Shown: piece by piece, positions 40,244-46,641 of the stretch | How the letters are laid out: every line of letters begins with the position of its first letter | Numbering within the stretch: position 1 is the stretch's first letter | Source of the DNA: a virus | Virus record (IMG/VR): IMGVR_UViG_3300033553_000216 | Span: 1-48,797 of that record | Length of the DNA: 48,797 nt | Direction: 5' to 3' (one strand) | Translations under genes and position numbers: made by a program | The notes under the pieces: model-generated | Told to the model about the DNA's origin: nothing | Database searches by the model: none | What the model saw: only the letters and a program-made list of their open reading frames with translations

Positions 40244-40558
40244 TTAGTGTTGATTAAGACCTTGCAGTATTACAGAACGTCCACTTATGTCAGCACGCAA
40301 GAATGTAAAATGGGCCATCACATTTCCATTCTCATCATAAACCTTGCAATTGCCCGGGTTTTTAGTCCAAAACTGCGTAAACATTTTGGCTGGCGGAACT
40401 GTGAGCACAAAGGTTGCAGAGCTGTCACTTACCTCCACTTCAATGTCTCTGACTTCCTCGTCAATACCGTAGCCAAAAACTCCGTGTTCATCAGGTATAA
40501 TCACAGTGTAAGCAACTGAGATTGGACCTGAAATTAACTCGATTTTAACAGTGTTCAT
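40244..40558 (-). CDS. Early protein, unknown function (104 aa)
   Basis: Acidic, beta-rich: VKIELISGPISVAYTVIIPD, DIEVEVSDSSATFVLTVPP, VYDENGNVMAHFTFLRADI. AGGAG lies 5 bases before the ATG. No known domain seen. Confidence 0.68.
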   Translation of the reverse strand: MNTVKIELISGPISVAYTVIIPDEHGVFGYGIDEEVRDIEVEVSDSSATFVLTVPPAKMFTQFWTKNPGNCKVYDENGNVMAHFTFLRADISGRSVILQGLNQH

Positions 40559-40566
40559 TTGGTCTC

Positions 40567-40749
40567 CTAAAATACAGGTGTAGCTGCCATTTTCTTAATA
40601 ATGGCGTCTGGGCTATCGACTAAGATAGCTCGACGAACTTTTTCCTTGGCTTCACTAGCATTATCAGCCTTCACAGTGTTAAAGATTGGTTTCCTAGATC
40701 GAACACTGGTACCTTGCAGATACGTGCGAACCTGATACATGTCATTCAT
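40567..40749 (-). CDS. Early protein, unknown function (60 aa)
   Basis: Small basic protein: YQVRTYLQGTSVRSRKPIFN then KADNASEAKEKVRRAILVDS. Small proteins of this shape with a DNASEAKEKVRR-like helix occur in several phages. Starts by ATGA overlap with the HTH gene. Confidence 0.62.
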   Translation of the reverse strand: MNDMYQVRTYLQGTSVRSRKPIFNTVKADNASEAKEKVRRAILVDSPDAIIKKMAATPVF

Positions 40750-40970
40750 GATTTATACCACTCAATGTTGTAGCCAAGAACGTGTGCTACTCGAATTATT
40801 GTGTTTATGCGTGGGGCTAAGACTTTACCCTCTCTCCAGTTTCTCAGAGTTGTATGGTGGCACTCAGCTTGTATGGCCACATCTTCAAGACATAGACCCT
40901 GCAAGTCATGACAGATAGCTAGAAACAATTCATGCAAGCCAAAGTTACTGAGCGAAGTATTGGATTTCAT
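40746..40970 (-). CDS. HTH transcriptional regulator (Cro/XRE-like)
   Basis: 74 aa. The helix-turn-helix is clear: CLEDVAIQAECHHTTLRNWR, then EGKVLAPRINTIIRVAHVLG. This matches a small Cro/CI-type DNA-binding domain, with no extra dimerisation domain. It probably controls early genes. AGGG precedes the ATG, which overlaps the upstream gene by 26 bases. Confidence 0.78.
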   Translation of the reverse strand: MKSNTSLSNFGLHELFLAICHDLQGLCLEDVAIQAECHHTTLRNWREGKVLAPRINTIIRVAHVLGYNIEWYKS

Positions 40971-41178
40971 ATAACCCTACCTGTACACTATTTTGTAGTT
41001 GATGAAACCGCATTTGCTCACTGAAAGCTTTAACGGCGTCCTTGGTCATTTGCTTTCCAGGTTCACTATCCAGCTCGAGTCCATTTGCACGTACTGCGAC
41101 CATGATGGCCTCAGTACGTGAAATTTTGGCTTGAACAGTATGACCATGAACAGTGTTGATAACATAGACAAACTTCAC
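40945..41178 (-). CDS. Early protein, unknown function (77 aa), GTG start
   Basis: The start is GTG at 41178, sharing bases with the upstream stop (TAGTG), with AAGGGG before it. VYVINTVHGHTVQAKISRTE is followed by a helical end (AVKAFSEQMRFHQLQNSVQ). Unknown. Confidence 0.65.
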   Translation of the reverse strand: MKFVYVINTVHGHTVQAKISRTEAIMVAVRANGLELDSEPGKQMTKDAVKAFSEQMRFHQLQNSVQVGLYEIQYFAQ

Positions 41179-41501
41179 TATTGCCCCTTAGCCATGAAAT
41201 GGTCAGCTACGTCAGCGCAAACTCTGTTACCAATATCATTATCAGAGTGGTCGTAGATCATTTCACTTGGAAGGTTATCGAAGGCGAAGCAGACGATGAA
41301 CTTCTCACCTTGTGGGTCTTTAAAGCGTATAACTGCTTCATCAGTAGCTGTGGCGAACTCAACGTACTGAGCCATGGTGCTCCCTGTTTCTGGCCGCATC
41401 CACTCCTCAGAGTCAAAGATGTCGTCCACATAGAAGTCATGCTCAAGGGCTACGTTAATGGTTTTGCGTACGGTGCGCTTAATAAGATCGGCTTTAGACA
41501 T
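41178..41501 (-). CDS. Early protein, unknown function (107 aa)
   Basis: Acidic: NVALEHDFYVDDIFDSEEWM, EAVIRFKDPQGEKFIVCFAF, EMIYDHSDNDIGNRVCADVA. It follows the promoter at 41541. Possibly a small host-takeover protein, but nothing specific is seen. Confidence 0.68.
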   Translation of the reverse strand: MSKADLIKRTVRKTINVALEHDFYVDDIFDSEEWMRPETGSTMAQYVEFATATDEAVIRFKDPQGEKFIVCFAFDNLPSEMIYDHSDNDIGNRVCADVADHFMAKGQ

Positions 41502-41540
41502 GATTCATACTCTTTATAGTTAATTGATGTTACAGTTACC

Positions 41541-41568
41541 ATTCTATCGTGTTGCAAGATAAAGTAAA
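41541..41568 (-). promoter_or_regulatory. Early promoter TTTACT-N16-TAGAAT
   Basis: Minus strand TTTACT (41563-41568) and TAGAAT (41541-41546), 16 bp apart, about 40 bases before the 107-aa gene. Confidence 0.65.
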
Positions 41569-41571
41569 CAG

Positions 41572-41745
41572 CTAGGCGCTAAGATCGTCATCTTTAGATT
41601 TACTGACTCTTTGGATAATTCTCAATGTAAAAGTGAAGGCAAATGGGACGTAGAACGGAGCTAAGACCAGCCACCATGACCAGTCTATTAAGCCTTCGAA
41701 TTTCAGGACCACGAGAACTATAAGCAGAACATCAAATCTCCACAT
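41572..41745 (-). CDS. Small membrane protein, 'transmembrane Fragile-X-F' type
   Basis: 57 aa from 41745 (AGAGG upstream); the longer start lies in the previous gene. MWRFDVLLIVLVVLKFEGLI, DWSWWLVLAPFYVPFAFTF are two membrane segments in the form common to the small phage proteins often annotated this way. A charged end (RVSKSKDDDLSA) faces one side. Role unknown. Confidence 0.75.
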   Translation of the reverse strand: MWRFDVLLIVLVVLKFEGLIDWSWWLVLAPFYVPFAFTFTLRIIQRVSKSKDDDLSA

Positions 41746-41746
41746 G

Positions 41747-42073
41747 TTAACCTCTTTGTCTGTATCTTGCGCATGAAATGTCTGATACATACCGATGCGA
41801 TATCTCATGTGACTCTGATATCACTCTTTGAATCTCAGTTGGTGTAAAGCCAGCGTCATACAACGTATGAATCATTGCCACTATTAAACTATCGACTTTT
41901 GAATTCCAGTGGTCATCACCATACAAGTGGCCATTAAGACCTAGCTTGCTTATCCTATGATTGACACCTCCTTTAGGACGACCGATCATTAAACCAATAC
42001 CCTCAGCGGTCATTAACCCTGCGTATTTCCTTATTACAGCGTCTTCCTTAGGTGTGTATTCACGATGACCCAT
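41747..42073 (-). CDS. HTH/Myb-like DNA-binding protein
   Basis: 108 aa. YTPKEDAVIRKYAGLMTAEG then IGLMIGRPKGGVNHRISKLG resembles a SANT/Myb or GcrA-like three-helix unit. A second unit is VAMIHTLYDAGFTPTEIQRV. Such small proteins can be regulators or parts of homing endonucleases; no HNH motif is visible. The start lies 3 bases after the preceding stop. Confidence 0.62.
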   Translation of the reverse strand: MGHREYTPKEDAVIRKYAGLMTAEGIGLMIGRPKGGVNHRISKLGLNGHLYGDDHWNSKVDSLIVAMIHTLYDAGFTPTEIQRVISESHEISHRYVSDISCARYRQRG

Positions 42074-42076
42074 AAG

Positions 42077-42292
42077 TTAAAGAATCGGTTCGCCCATAAG
42101 CGTTGGCCCGTTCTCTGAGTTAGAGCGTAGCCAAGCTTCGTTCAGAGCTGATTGTGCTCTGTCATGCATCCATTCTACTGCATCTGCAGTCGACAGTAAC
42201 TGTGATACCTCGATAATCATTTTGTTCCTGTGAACAACGCAATGATCGAAGGCCGCAATCCTTGGACTTTCGTTAGTCATGAAAATGTTCAT
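42077..42292 (-). CDS. Early protein with partial 'CDKH-VVKM' family signature (71 aa)
   Basis: The start at 42292 has AGAGG 5 bases upstream. MNIFMTNESPRIAAFDHCVV then HRNKMIIEVSQLLSTADAV resembles the N-terminal half of a phage family with AAxxxDDxHVxKMxxExAQLLSTA. The C-terminal half of that family is absent here. Another, more complete relative may be at 46144. Confidence 0.62.
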   Translation of the reverse strand: MNIFMTNESPRIAAFDHCVVHRNKMIIEVSQLLSTADAVEWMHDRAQSALNEAWLRSNSENGPTLMGEPIL

Positions 42293-42325
42293 GTGTACCT
42301 CTAGTTTATTTGATGTTACAAGCCC

Positions 42326-42354
42326 AATATAACACGCGTGTGGCTTGAAGTACA
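42326..42354 (-). promoter_or_regulatory. Early promoter TGTACT-N17-TATATT
   Basis: Minus strand TGTACT (42349-42354) and TATATT (42326-42331), 17 bp apart, about 34 bases before the 71-aa gene. Confidence 0.68.
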
Positions 42355-42378
42355 TTACTAAACTCAGAGGCGAAGCAT

Positions 42379-42402
42379 AAAAAACCCCGGCCTAGACCGG
42401 GG
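42379..42402 (-). terminator. Rho-independent terminator
   Basis: Minus strand CCCCGG-TCTAGG-CCGGGG followed by TTTTTT. It is the second of two terminators downstream of the 191-aa gene. Confidence 0.88.
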
Positions 42403-42487
42403 AAACGCTCGTCGACAATACAACCATTGATTAACGCTCAATGGCCAAGGCGTACTTTTTAAAGGACTCTATTATCTAAAACCCTTT
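42403..42487 (-). ncRNA. Possible small RNA between two terminators
   Basis: An 85-base stretch lies between the terminators at 42488 and 42379, without a frame of size. A TAGATAATAG box near 42473 (minus strand) could be a -10. A short stem, CATTGA/TCAATG, is visible near 42427-42443. It may instead be a simple tandem terminator. Confidence 0.25.
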
Positions 42488-42516
42488 AAAAAGCCCGGCT
42501 AAATTGCCGGGCTTTT
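42488..42516. terminator. Bidirectional rho-independent terminator
   Basis: The stem AAGCCCGGC (42491-42499) and GCCGGGCTT (42506-42514) has a 6-base loop. On the minus strand TTTTT follows, ending the 191-aa gene transcript. T residues also follow on the plus strand. Confidence 0.88.
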
Positions 42517-42537
42517 ACTCTCTCTTTCTTCGACTGC

Positions 42538-43113
42538 TTAGCCCAGGAGGTCTTCGGCAGAGGCTTCAGTTTTATCAGCTGATTCAGCATCAGCGTCAGC
42601 TTCAGCTTCCTTATTGGTCTTGGAAGCCTTGCGGCGATTTCCGCCACCAGCATCTGCAGTTTCACCGTCTTTGGTCTTTGTGGTCTGGCCACGTGAAGCC
42701 TTCCGAACTTCTTCGAATTTGGCAGCTTCTTCTTCAGTGGCTACAGTCATTGCTTTCAGGTACTTGACCACCTTCTCAGCGCCCTGTTCTTTGAACTCAG
42801 GGTGATGCTCAATCCAGTCGATACCATCGTCGATCTGCTCCTGAGTGAAGCGGGTATCTTCTGTGACATAGCCAAAGTTGCGATTCTTTTCAATGTCGTA
42901 GATCTTACCGACAGTGGTTGCAAACAGGCGCTGCTTTTCAGAAGGACCTTCAACCAGGTTACCGAAGCGAACTGCGTAGACCATTGCTACAGGCATGCGG
43001 CCACGGATAATGTCGACCCTTTTGATTGGCTCTTTAGCCGGCTTGGCTTCGACTTCGTTGTTCTCAACTTCGACTGCTTCGTTTTCAACTTCGTTTGCTT
43101 TTGACTTAGACAT
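42538..43113 (-). CDS. Abundantly expressed-type acidic-tailed protein, unknown function (191 aa)
   Basis: It stands alone between a strong promoter (43179) and a terminator. Disordered N-terminus (NEVENEAVEVENNEVEAKPA), a compact central domain (about 30-125: RVDIIRGRMPVAMVYAVRFG, FGYVTEDTRFTQEQIDDGID), and a low-complexity tail ending SAEDLLG. The acidic tail with hydrophobic end recalls SSB-like partner-binding tails, and the monocistronic setting suggests an abundant early protein. I do not recognise the domain. Confidence 0.75.
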   Translation of the reverse strand: MSKSKANEVENEAVEVENNEVEAKPAKEPIKRVDIIRGRMPVAMVYAVRFGNLVEGPSEKQRLFATTVGKIYDIEKNRNFGYVTEDTRFTQEQIDDGIDWIEHHPEFKEQGAEKVVKYLKAMTVATEEEAAKFEEVRKASRGQTTKTKDGETADAGGGNRRKASKTNKEAEADADAESADKTEASAEDLLG

Positions 43114-43178
43114 ATGATTCTCCAGGTTTCTTCGAAATGCCCTTTATTGGGCTTGCGTTGTATCAACCAACAATTGCC

Positions 43179-43206
43179 ATTATATACGAGCTGGTTGATA
43201 TGTAAA
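43179..43206 (-). promoter_or_regulatory. Strong early promoter TTTACA-N16-TATAAT
   Basis: Minus strand TTTACA (43201-43206) and TATAAT (43179-43184), 16 bp apart. It drives the 191-aa gene through a roughly 60-base leader with GGAG. Confidence 0.78.
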
Positions 43207-43215
43207 TAGTTAAAA

Positions 43216-43446
43216 TCATCGACCTTGTTTGTTTTTGCTTGAGTCTTTAGCACGGCTAATTACAAGCTTTTCCTGCCCAATAGGTTGCACATGCAAAGTT
43301 AAAAGACCGTCAGGGGTCTCGTATTCAAGCGTGATACGCTTATTCATTTCAGCATGGGTCACTGCATTATGAGCACACTGCCACTCAATCGCAGACTCTA
43401 AACCCTTAAGCACGATCCGTGTGCGTTGTTTCTTTGGAACTGCCAT
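43216..43446 (-). CDS. Early protein, unknown function (76 aa, basic)
   Basis: MAVPKKQRTRIVLKGLESAI then a beta centre (KRITLEYETPDGLLTLHVQP) and basic tail (SRAKDSSKNKQGR). The MAVPKK start recalls ribosomal protein bL32, but the rest has no similarity to it. SD weak. Unknown. Confidence 0.62.
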   Translation of the reverse strand: MAVPKKQRTRIVLKGLESAIEWQCAHNAVTHAEMNKRITLEYETPDGLLTLHVQPIGQEKLVISRAKDSSKNKQGR

Positions 43447-43462
43447 AATGTAACTTCTTATG

Positions 43463-43813
43463 TCAGAGTTTAAAAGTTATTGATGCTTTTTCAAGAGCCT
43501 CATGGCTATCATACTGCTTTGAAATCTTGTCGCAGACTTCACCGATATAGCCCATATAGGCTTTATGCATCTCAGCTCCACGATCTTGGGTCCAAGACTT
43601 AGGCTGATAAGTCTTACGCAATATCTTGAAAAAGTCTTCGTCTTCAACAAGGAATTCATCGACCTCATTGATTACACCATCATTTCCAGTCATGTATGCG
43701 TCAAATAGATTGTTAGATAACTCTAACTGCGCAGCCTCAAGAGCTTCATCAGCCGCGCATGCAACTTCGTATTCATAATCTGTGGTTTTCCAAGTATCGT
43801 AGTCAAGGCTCAT
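43463..43813 (-). CDS. Early protein, unknown function (116 aa)
   Basis: The start at 43813 (MSLDYDTWKTTDYEYEVACA) has AAAGGTG upstream; a longer frame to 43900 has no SD. Helical and acidic (ALEAAQLELSNNLFDAYMTG, NEVDEFLVEDEDFFKILRKT). Unknown. Confidence 0.64.
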   Translation of the reverse strand: MSLDYDTWKTTDYEYEVACAADEALEAAQLELSNNLFDAYMTGNDGVINEVDEFLVEDEDFFKILRKTYQPKSWTQDRGAEMHKAYMGYIGEVCDKISKQYDSHEALEKASITFKL

Positions 43814-43917
43814 CACATTCACCTTTATATGGTGGCCAACCAAAGTGGCCGCTAGTGTTTTGAAAGAGTTCAACGTTATCGCAATAACGCTTTCTCTCAT
43901 TTACACTATCATTATAA

Positions 43918-44193
43918 TCAGCTTCTGATGTTAATAACACCAGAATCAGGCAAATTGTCAGACTTATTTTCATCAACACTGAATTCCTCGCAAAGCTTCA
44001 AAGCCGAAACCTCAATAATCAATTTTAAGATTTGGCTTGGTCCTTTTTGATACATGCTTTTTAAAGCTTGCTCAAAATTTGGATGACGTCTGACTCTATC
44101 TGCTATGTCAGACCAATCTACCGGTAAATCACATGAGCCAGTTTCCAATAGCTTAACAGCCTGGTTGCTAAATTCAGGTCTTTCTGAGCCCAT
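43918..44193 (-). CDS. Early protein, unknown function (91 aa)
   Basis: GGAG lies 7 bases before the ATG. Helical: NQAVKLLETGSCDLPVDWSD, ADRVRRHPNFEQALKSMYQK, LKLIIEVSALKLCEEFSVDE. No family recognised. Confidence 0.66.
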   Translation of the reverse strand: MGSERPEFSNQAVKLLETGSCDLPVDWSDIADRVRRHPNFEQALKSMYQKGPSQILKLIIEVSALKLCEEFSVDENKSDNLPDSGVINIRS

Positions 44194-44203
44194 TCTCTGT
44201 CTC

Positions 44204-44536
44204 CTAAGATCGTTCGTCTAGTCTAATTTCGTCATCAATGATTTGGCGAGCATCCGATTGCTCTTTGTCATCTGCAGGCCAATGGCCACAAAGTCTTTGC
44301 TCTTCCATGAAATAGCCATTTCCCGAGAGAAGCCAGCGAAACCTGTCAGCATCGGGCTTCATATCTCTAATCGTCTTGGTCAGTTCTTGGACCAGCTCAA
44401 TCTGTTTTTCAGGCCATTCATCATAACAGTCTTCACACAGAGGTCCATGACTTCCTTGAAAGATTGAATCTTCCATGGGCCCTGCACGACCTGTTTCCTT
44501 ATCACAGTCGATACAAACTTCTCTTGTTTCACTCAT
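44204..44536 (-). CDS. Small zinc-finger protein
   Basis: 110 aa from 44536 (GGGAG upstream; the longer frame starts inside the previous gene). Two C-x2-C knuckles (CIDCDKETGRAGPMEDS and LCEDCYDEWPEK) can hold one zinc ion. The C-terminal part DADRFRWLLSGNGYF to IIDDEIRLDE is a pattern common at the end of many small phage proteins. Role unknown. Confidence 0.7.
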   Translation of the reverse strand: MSETREVCIDCDKETGRAGPMEDSIFQGSHGPLCEDCYDEWPEKQIELVQELTKTIRDMKPDADRFRWLLSGNGYFMEEQRLCGHWPADDKEQSDARQIIDDEIRLDERS

Positions 44537-44685
44537 CACTCGTCTCCCATTGAAATAAACCACTGCATTGTAGTACCAGCCATGCCCGTACAGATTTCAA
44601 CACCCGCTATCAAAAACGGTATCAGCCACCATGCTTCCCACATTATGCTGGCAAGGATGCCAAGACCTAAAAGTCCAATAATCAT
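44536..44685 (-). CDS. Small membrane protein (49 aa)
   Basis: ATG at 44685 with TAGGAG 6 bases upstream; the stop TGA shares its A with the next ATG. Product: IIGLLGLGILASIMWEAWWL then IPFLIAGVEICTG, one or two membrane segments. A promoter lies at 44714. Tight packing and coupling support a real gene. Function unknown. Confidence 0.68.
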   Translation of the reverse strand: MIIGLLGLGILASIMWEAWWLIPFLIAGVEICTGMAGTTMQWFISMGDE

Positions 44686-44713
44686 GTCACACTCCTATAC
44701 AAATTCAGTTCAT

Positions 44714-44742
44714 ACTTTACAACGCATCGCGCGACGTGTAAA
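44714..44742 (-). promoter_or_regulatory. Early promoter TTTACA-N17-TAAAGT
   Basis: Minus strand TTTACA (44737-44742) and TAAAGT (44714-44719), 17 bp apart, about 29 bases before the 49-aa gene. Confidence 0.6.
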
Positions 44743-44747
44743 CGGTG

Positions 44748-45296
44748 TCAGAGGCATTTAACACGATGATGTTCATCAACAATGTAAATGGGATCAAAGT
44801 TGCCATGCTCAACTCTAGGTAGACGAGCTGCTAAAGTCCACTCAACGCCTAGATCTTTTATCGCTTTGACCTCTTCTTTGTCTACAGGTTGGGTTGGGTT
44901 TGCCTCTATCCTGGAACAATAACTCTCTAGGGCCTTTACAAGTTCAGCTGGCGTAGTCTTTGTTATCTTGCAATAGATACGCATATTTTCAGAGGTAAGC
45001 CGCAACGTGTTCTTTTTAGCTGTCAATATAGTTCGTATTGTGGTAGAATTTATTTGTGTATAAAAGTACTCCGCCTTCATGTCATTCAATGCATGGTGCA
45101 AAGTGCTAGGAACACCCATTGAAACCACAGTTCGTGATGTTTCTGAGCTTGACATGAGTTGGTAACCCCAGTCATTGTCTTGCTCTTGGATAGCTTTAAG
45201 CCAGTCAAGTATAGGCTTTGAGGCTACAGTGTAGATGCTATCAGGGTTGTGAATGTAACAACCGAATCTTAGAAATATCAATGACTGTGCGTACAT
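44748..45296 (-). CDS. Early protein, unknown function (182 aa)
   Basis: Alpha/beta protein: SLIFLRFGCYIHNPDSIYTV, KPILDWLKAIQEQDNDWGYQ, IRTILTAKKNTLRLTSENMR, ending IYIVDEHHRVKCL. GGAGG lies 7 bases before the ATG. It is the first gene of the minus early block next to the divergent promoters. Not recognised. Confidence 0.7.
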   Translation of the reverse strand: MYAQSLIFLRFGCYIHNPDSIYTVASKPILDWLKAIQEQDNDWGYQLMSSSETSRTVVSMGVPSTLHHALNDMKAEYFYTQINSTTIRTILTAKKNTLRLTSENMRIYCKITKTTPAELVKALESYCSRIEANPTQPVDKEEVKAIKDLGVEWTLAARLPRVEHGNFDPIYIVDEHHRVKCL

Positions 45297-45320
45297 AATT
45301 GTTCCTCCATATTAGAGCTA

Positions 45321-45410
45321 ATTATACGGCGTTTTTTATATAGTATACACTGTTAAATTCACAAATCTTAGTGATTAGGTATATCATAGGGTTAAAAATG
45401 AGTTATAATT
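45321..45410. promoter_or_regulatory. Divergent promoter region between early minus and replication plus operons
   Basis: Minus strand: TATAAT (45321-45326) with TGTATA 17 bp upstream (45344-45349), driving the 182-aa gene. Plus strand: TATAAT near 45404, with only a weak -35, about 40 bases before the 68-aa gene. The intervening DNA is AT-rich. Confidence 0.6.
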
Positions 45411-45444
45411 AACCCAACGAATTAAAATTTACGGATGATTAACC

Positions 45445-45651
45445 ATGACTGAAAAAAGAGTTAACATTTCGTCGTCAATAAAACGGCAATTAAATGGCGT
45501 AAAGCCAAAGACTACTAATATAGATACACAAGATAGCTCAGTCCTGGAACACCTTGAAGCAGATATGATGTATAATCCAGATAAATACGTTACTGTAAAT
45601 ATCATGGGTATCGATGTTATTGTGCCAATAGGAGATAACAATGCAAAATGA
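45445..45651 (+). CDS. Small protein, unknown function (68 aa)
   Basis: First gene of the plus-strand replication operon. NISSSIKRQLNGVKPKTTNI, then an acidic helix (SSVLEHLEADMMYNPDKY) and a beta hairpin (VTVNIMGIDVIVPIGDN). Overlaps the next gene by 11 bases. Not recognised. Confidence 0.65.
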   Translation: MTEKRVNISSSIKRQLNGVKPKTTNIDTQDSSVLEHLEADMMYNPDKYVTVNIMGIDVIVPIGDNNAK

Positions 45652-45913
45652 AGAGAAAAAGAAAGAAATAGATTTTGAGCGTTTTGGACCGAGACTCGGT
45701 AAGTTCTTTAAGTGGTACGATAGTTTCCTTCGTGGAACTAACGCTAAACGAGGTGAAGGTCAAATGAAAGTGTTCAAAGCTTATGGGTCATTTATGACCG
45801 GGATAGCAGGCGTTATGATCATAATCGGCATGGTAGCCGCATTCGGATTTTGGGCTTTAGCCGTAATAGGGATTATTATGGCGTTGGGCATGGTATCAGG
45901 TAACAACCAATGA
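45641..45913 (+). CDS. Small membrane protein (90 aa)
   Basis: GGAG lies 6 bases before the ATG. A charged N-terminal half (KKKEIDFERFGPRLGKFFKW) is followed by two membrane segments (GIAGVMIIIGMVAAFGFWAL, AVIGIIMALGMVSG). Function unknown; it may tether replication or act on the host membrane. Confidence 0.7.
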   Translation: MQNEEKKKEIDFERFGPRLGKFFKWYDSFLRGTNAKRGEGQMKVFKAYGSFMTGIAGVMIIIGMVAAFGFWALAVIGIIMALGMVSGNNQ

Positions 45914-46122
45914 AATTTGAAGGTACAGACGAAGAATGGCTTGTAGTAGATAATATCAAAATCCCTGCTGCAGTGCCGTTGAGCTTTTCAAAAAGCAAAG
46001 AACGTATATACGTGCTGCCTGGGGGCCGTAGGGTTACGCCCTCATGGATTCAAGAAAATAAGCACAGAATCATAATCGCGTTCAAAACGTATGGACCCAA
46101 GGTTTGTGAATATCATTGCTAG
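45910..46122 (+). CDS. Small protein, unknown function (70 aa)
   Basis: ATGA overlap with the membrane gene. Beta-rich and basic (SKSKERIYVLPGGRRVTPSW, HRIIIAFKTYGPKVCEYHC). Not recognised. Confidence 0.63.
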   Translation: MKFEGTDEEWLVVDNIKIPAAVPLSFSKSKERIYVLPGGRRVTPSWIQENKHRIIIAFKTYGPKVCEYHC

Positions 46123-46143
46123 ACCTTTTAGGATATAATTTAT

Positions 46144-46641
46144 ATGATCTACCTGTTTTCTAATAATTTTAGCAGGAGCTGCTCGTCCTTATCTGATATA
46201 CACCTTAATGAGACCATAATCGATACTGCAATGTCTGTAAGCCACTATTTGTGGCACTTTCATAGCGATACTGTAGCATTCGATGCGGCCCATTTTTACT
46301 CTAACGACAGGATAAGTCGGGGTGTTAAGTCAGATATACATCGAGCGTTGTTTGCTGAAAGGAATCCCCAGAAAGATTTGTATGATTGGGTAATAAAAAG
46401 CGAGAGCAACTATGCTTACCTTATTCAGTATCTGATAGTTTTGAGCGCAGAGTATGAATACAGGTTCTCAAAAAGACATAAGCTATCACACATAATTCCA
46501 AGTCTTCCAAAGAGAAAATTCGAATCTGTAAAGGACGCAGCTCACTTAGAAAGGAAAATGCATACATGCATTGAGCTATACAAGACTTCGGGTTCTAGGT
46601 GGAAGTGGACCAACCGGGACCAGCCGCAGTATGTCATATAA
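46144..46641 (+). CDS. Phage protein of the 'SNYxWL' family, unknown function (165 aa)
   Basis: AGGA lies upstream of the ATG. NNFSRSCSSLSDIHLNETII, then ESNYAYLIQYLIVLSAEYEY, RFSKRHKLSHIIPSLPKRK and a final WKWTNRDQPQYV resemble a phage family with 'ESKSNYLWL...EYTYRYGKxHKS...WKxRxxPxW'. That family's function is not clear to me. It overlaps the primase-helicase start by 11 bases. Confidence 0.68.
   Translation: MIYLFSNNFSRSCSSLSDIHLNETIIDTAMSVSHYLWHFHSDTVAFDAAHFYSNDRISRGVKSDIHRALFAERNPQKDLYDWVIKSESNYAYLIQYLIVLSAEYEYRFSKRHKLSHIIPSLPKRKFESVKDAAHLERKMHTCIELYKTSGSRWKWTNRDQPQYVI

Noticed and set aside
43216-43446. MAVPKK start as ribosomal protein bL32
   Set aside because: Only the first six residues agree; no zinc knuckle or further similarity.
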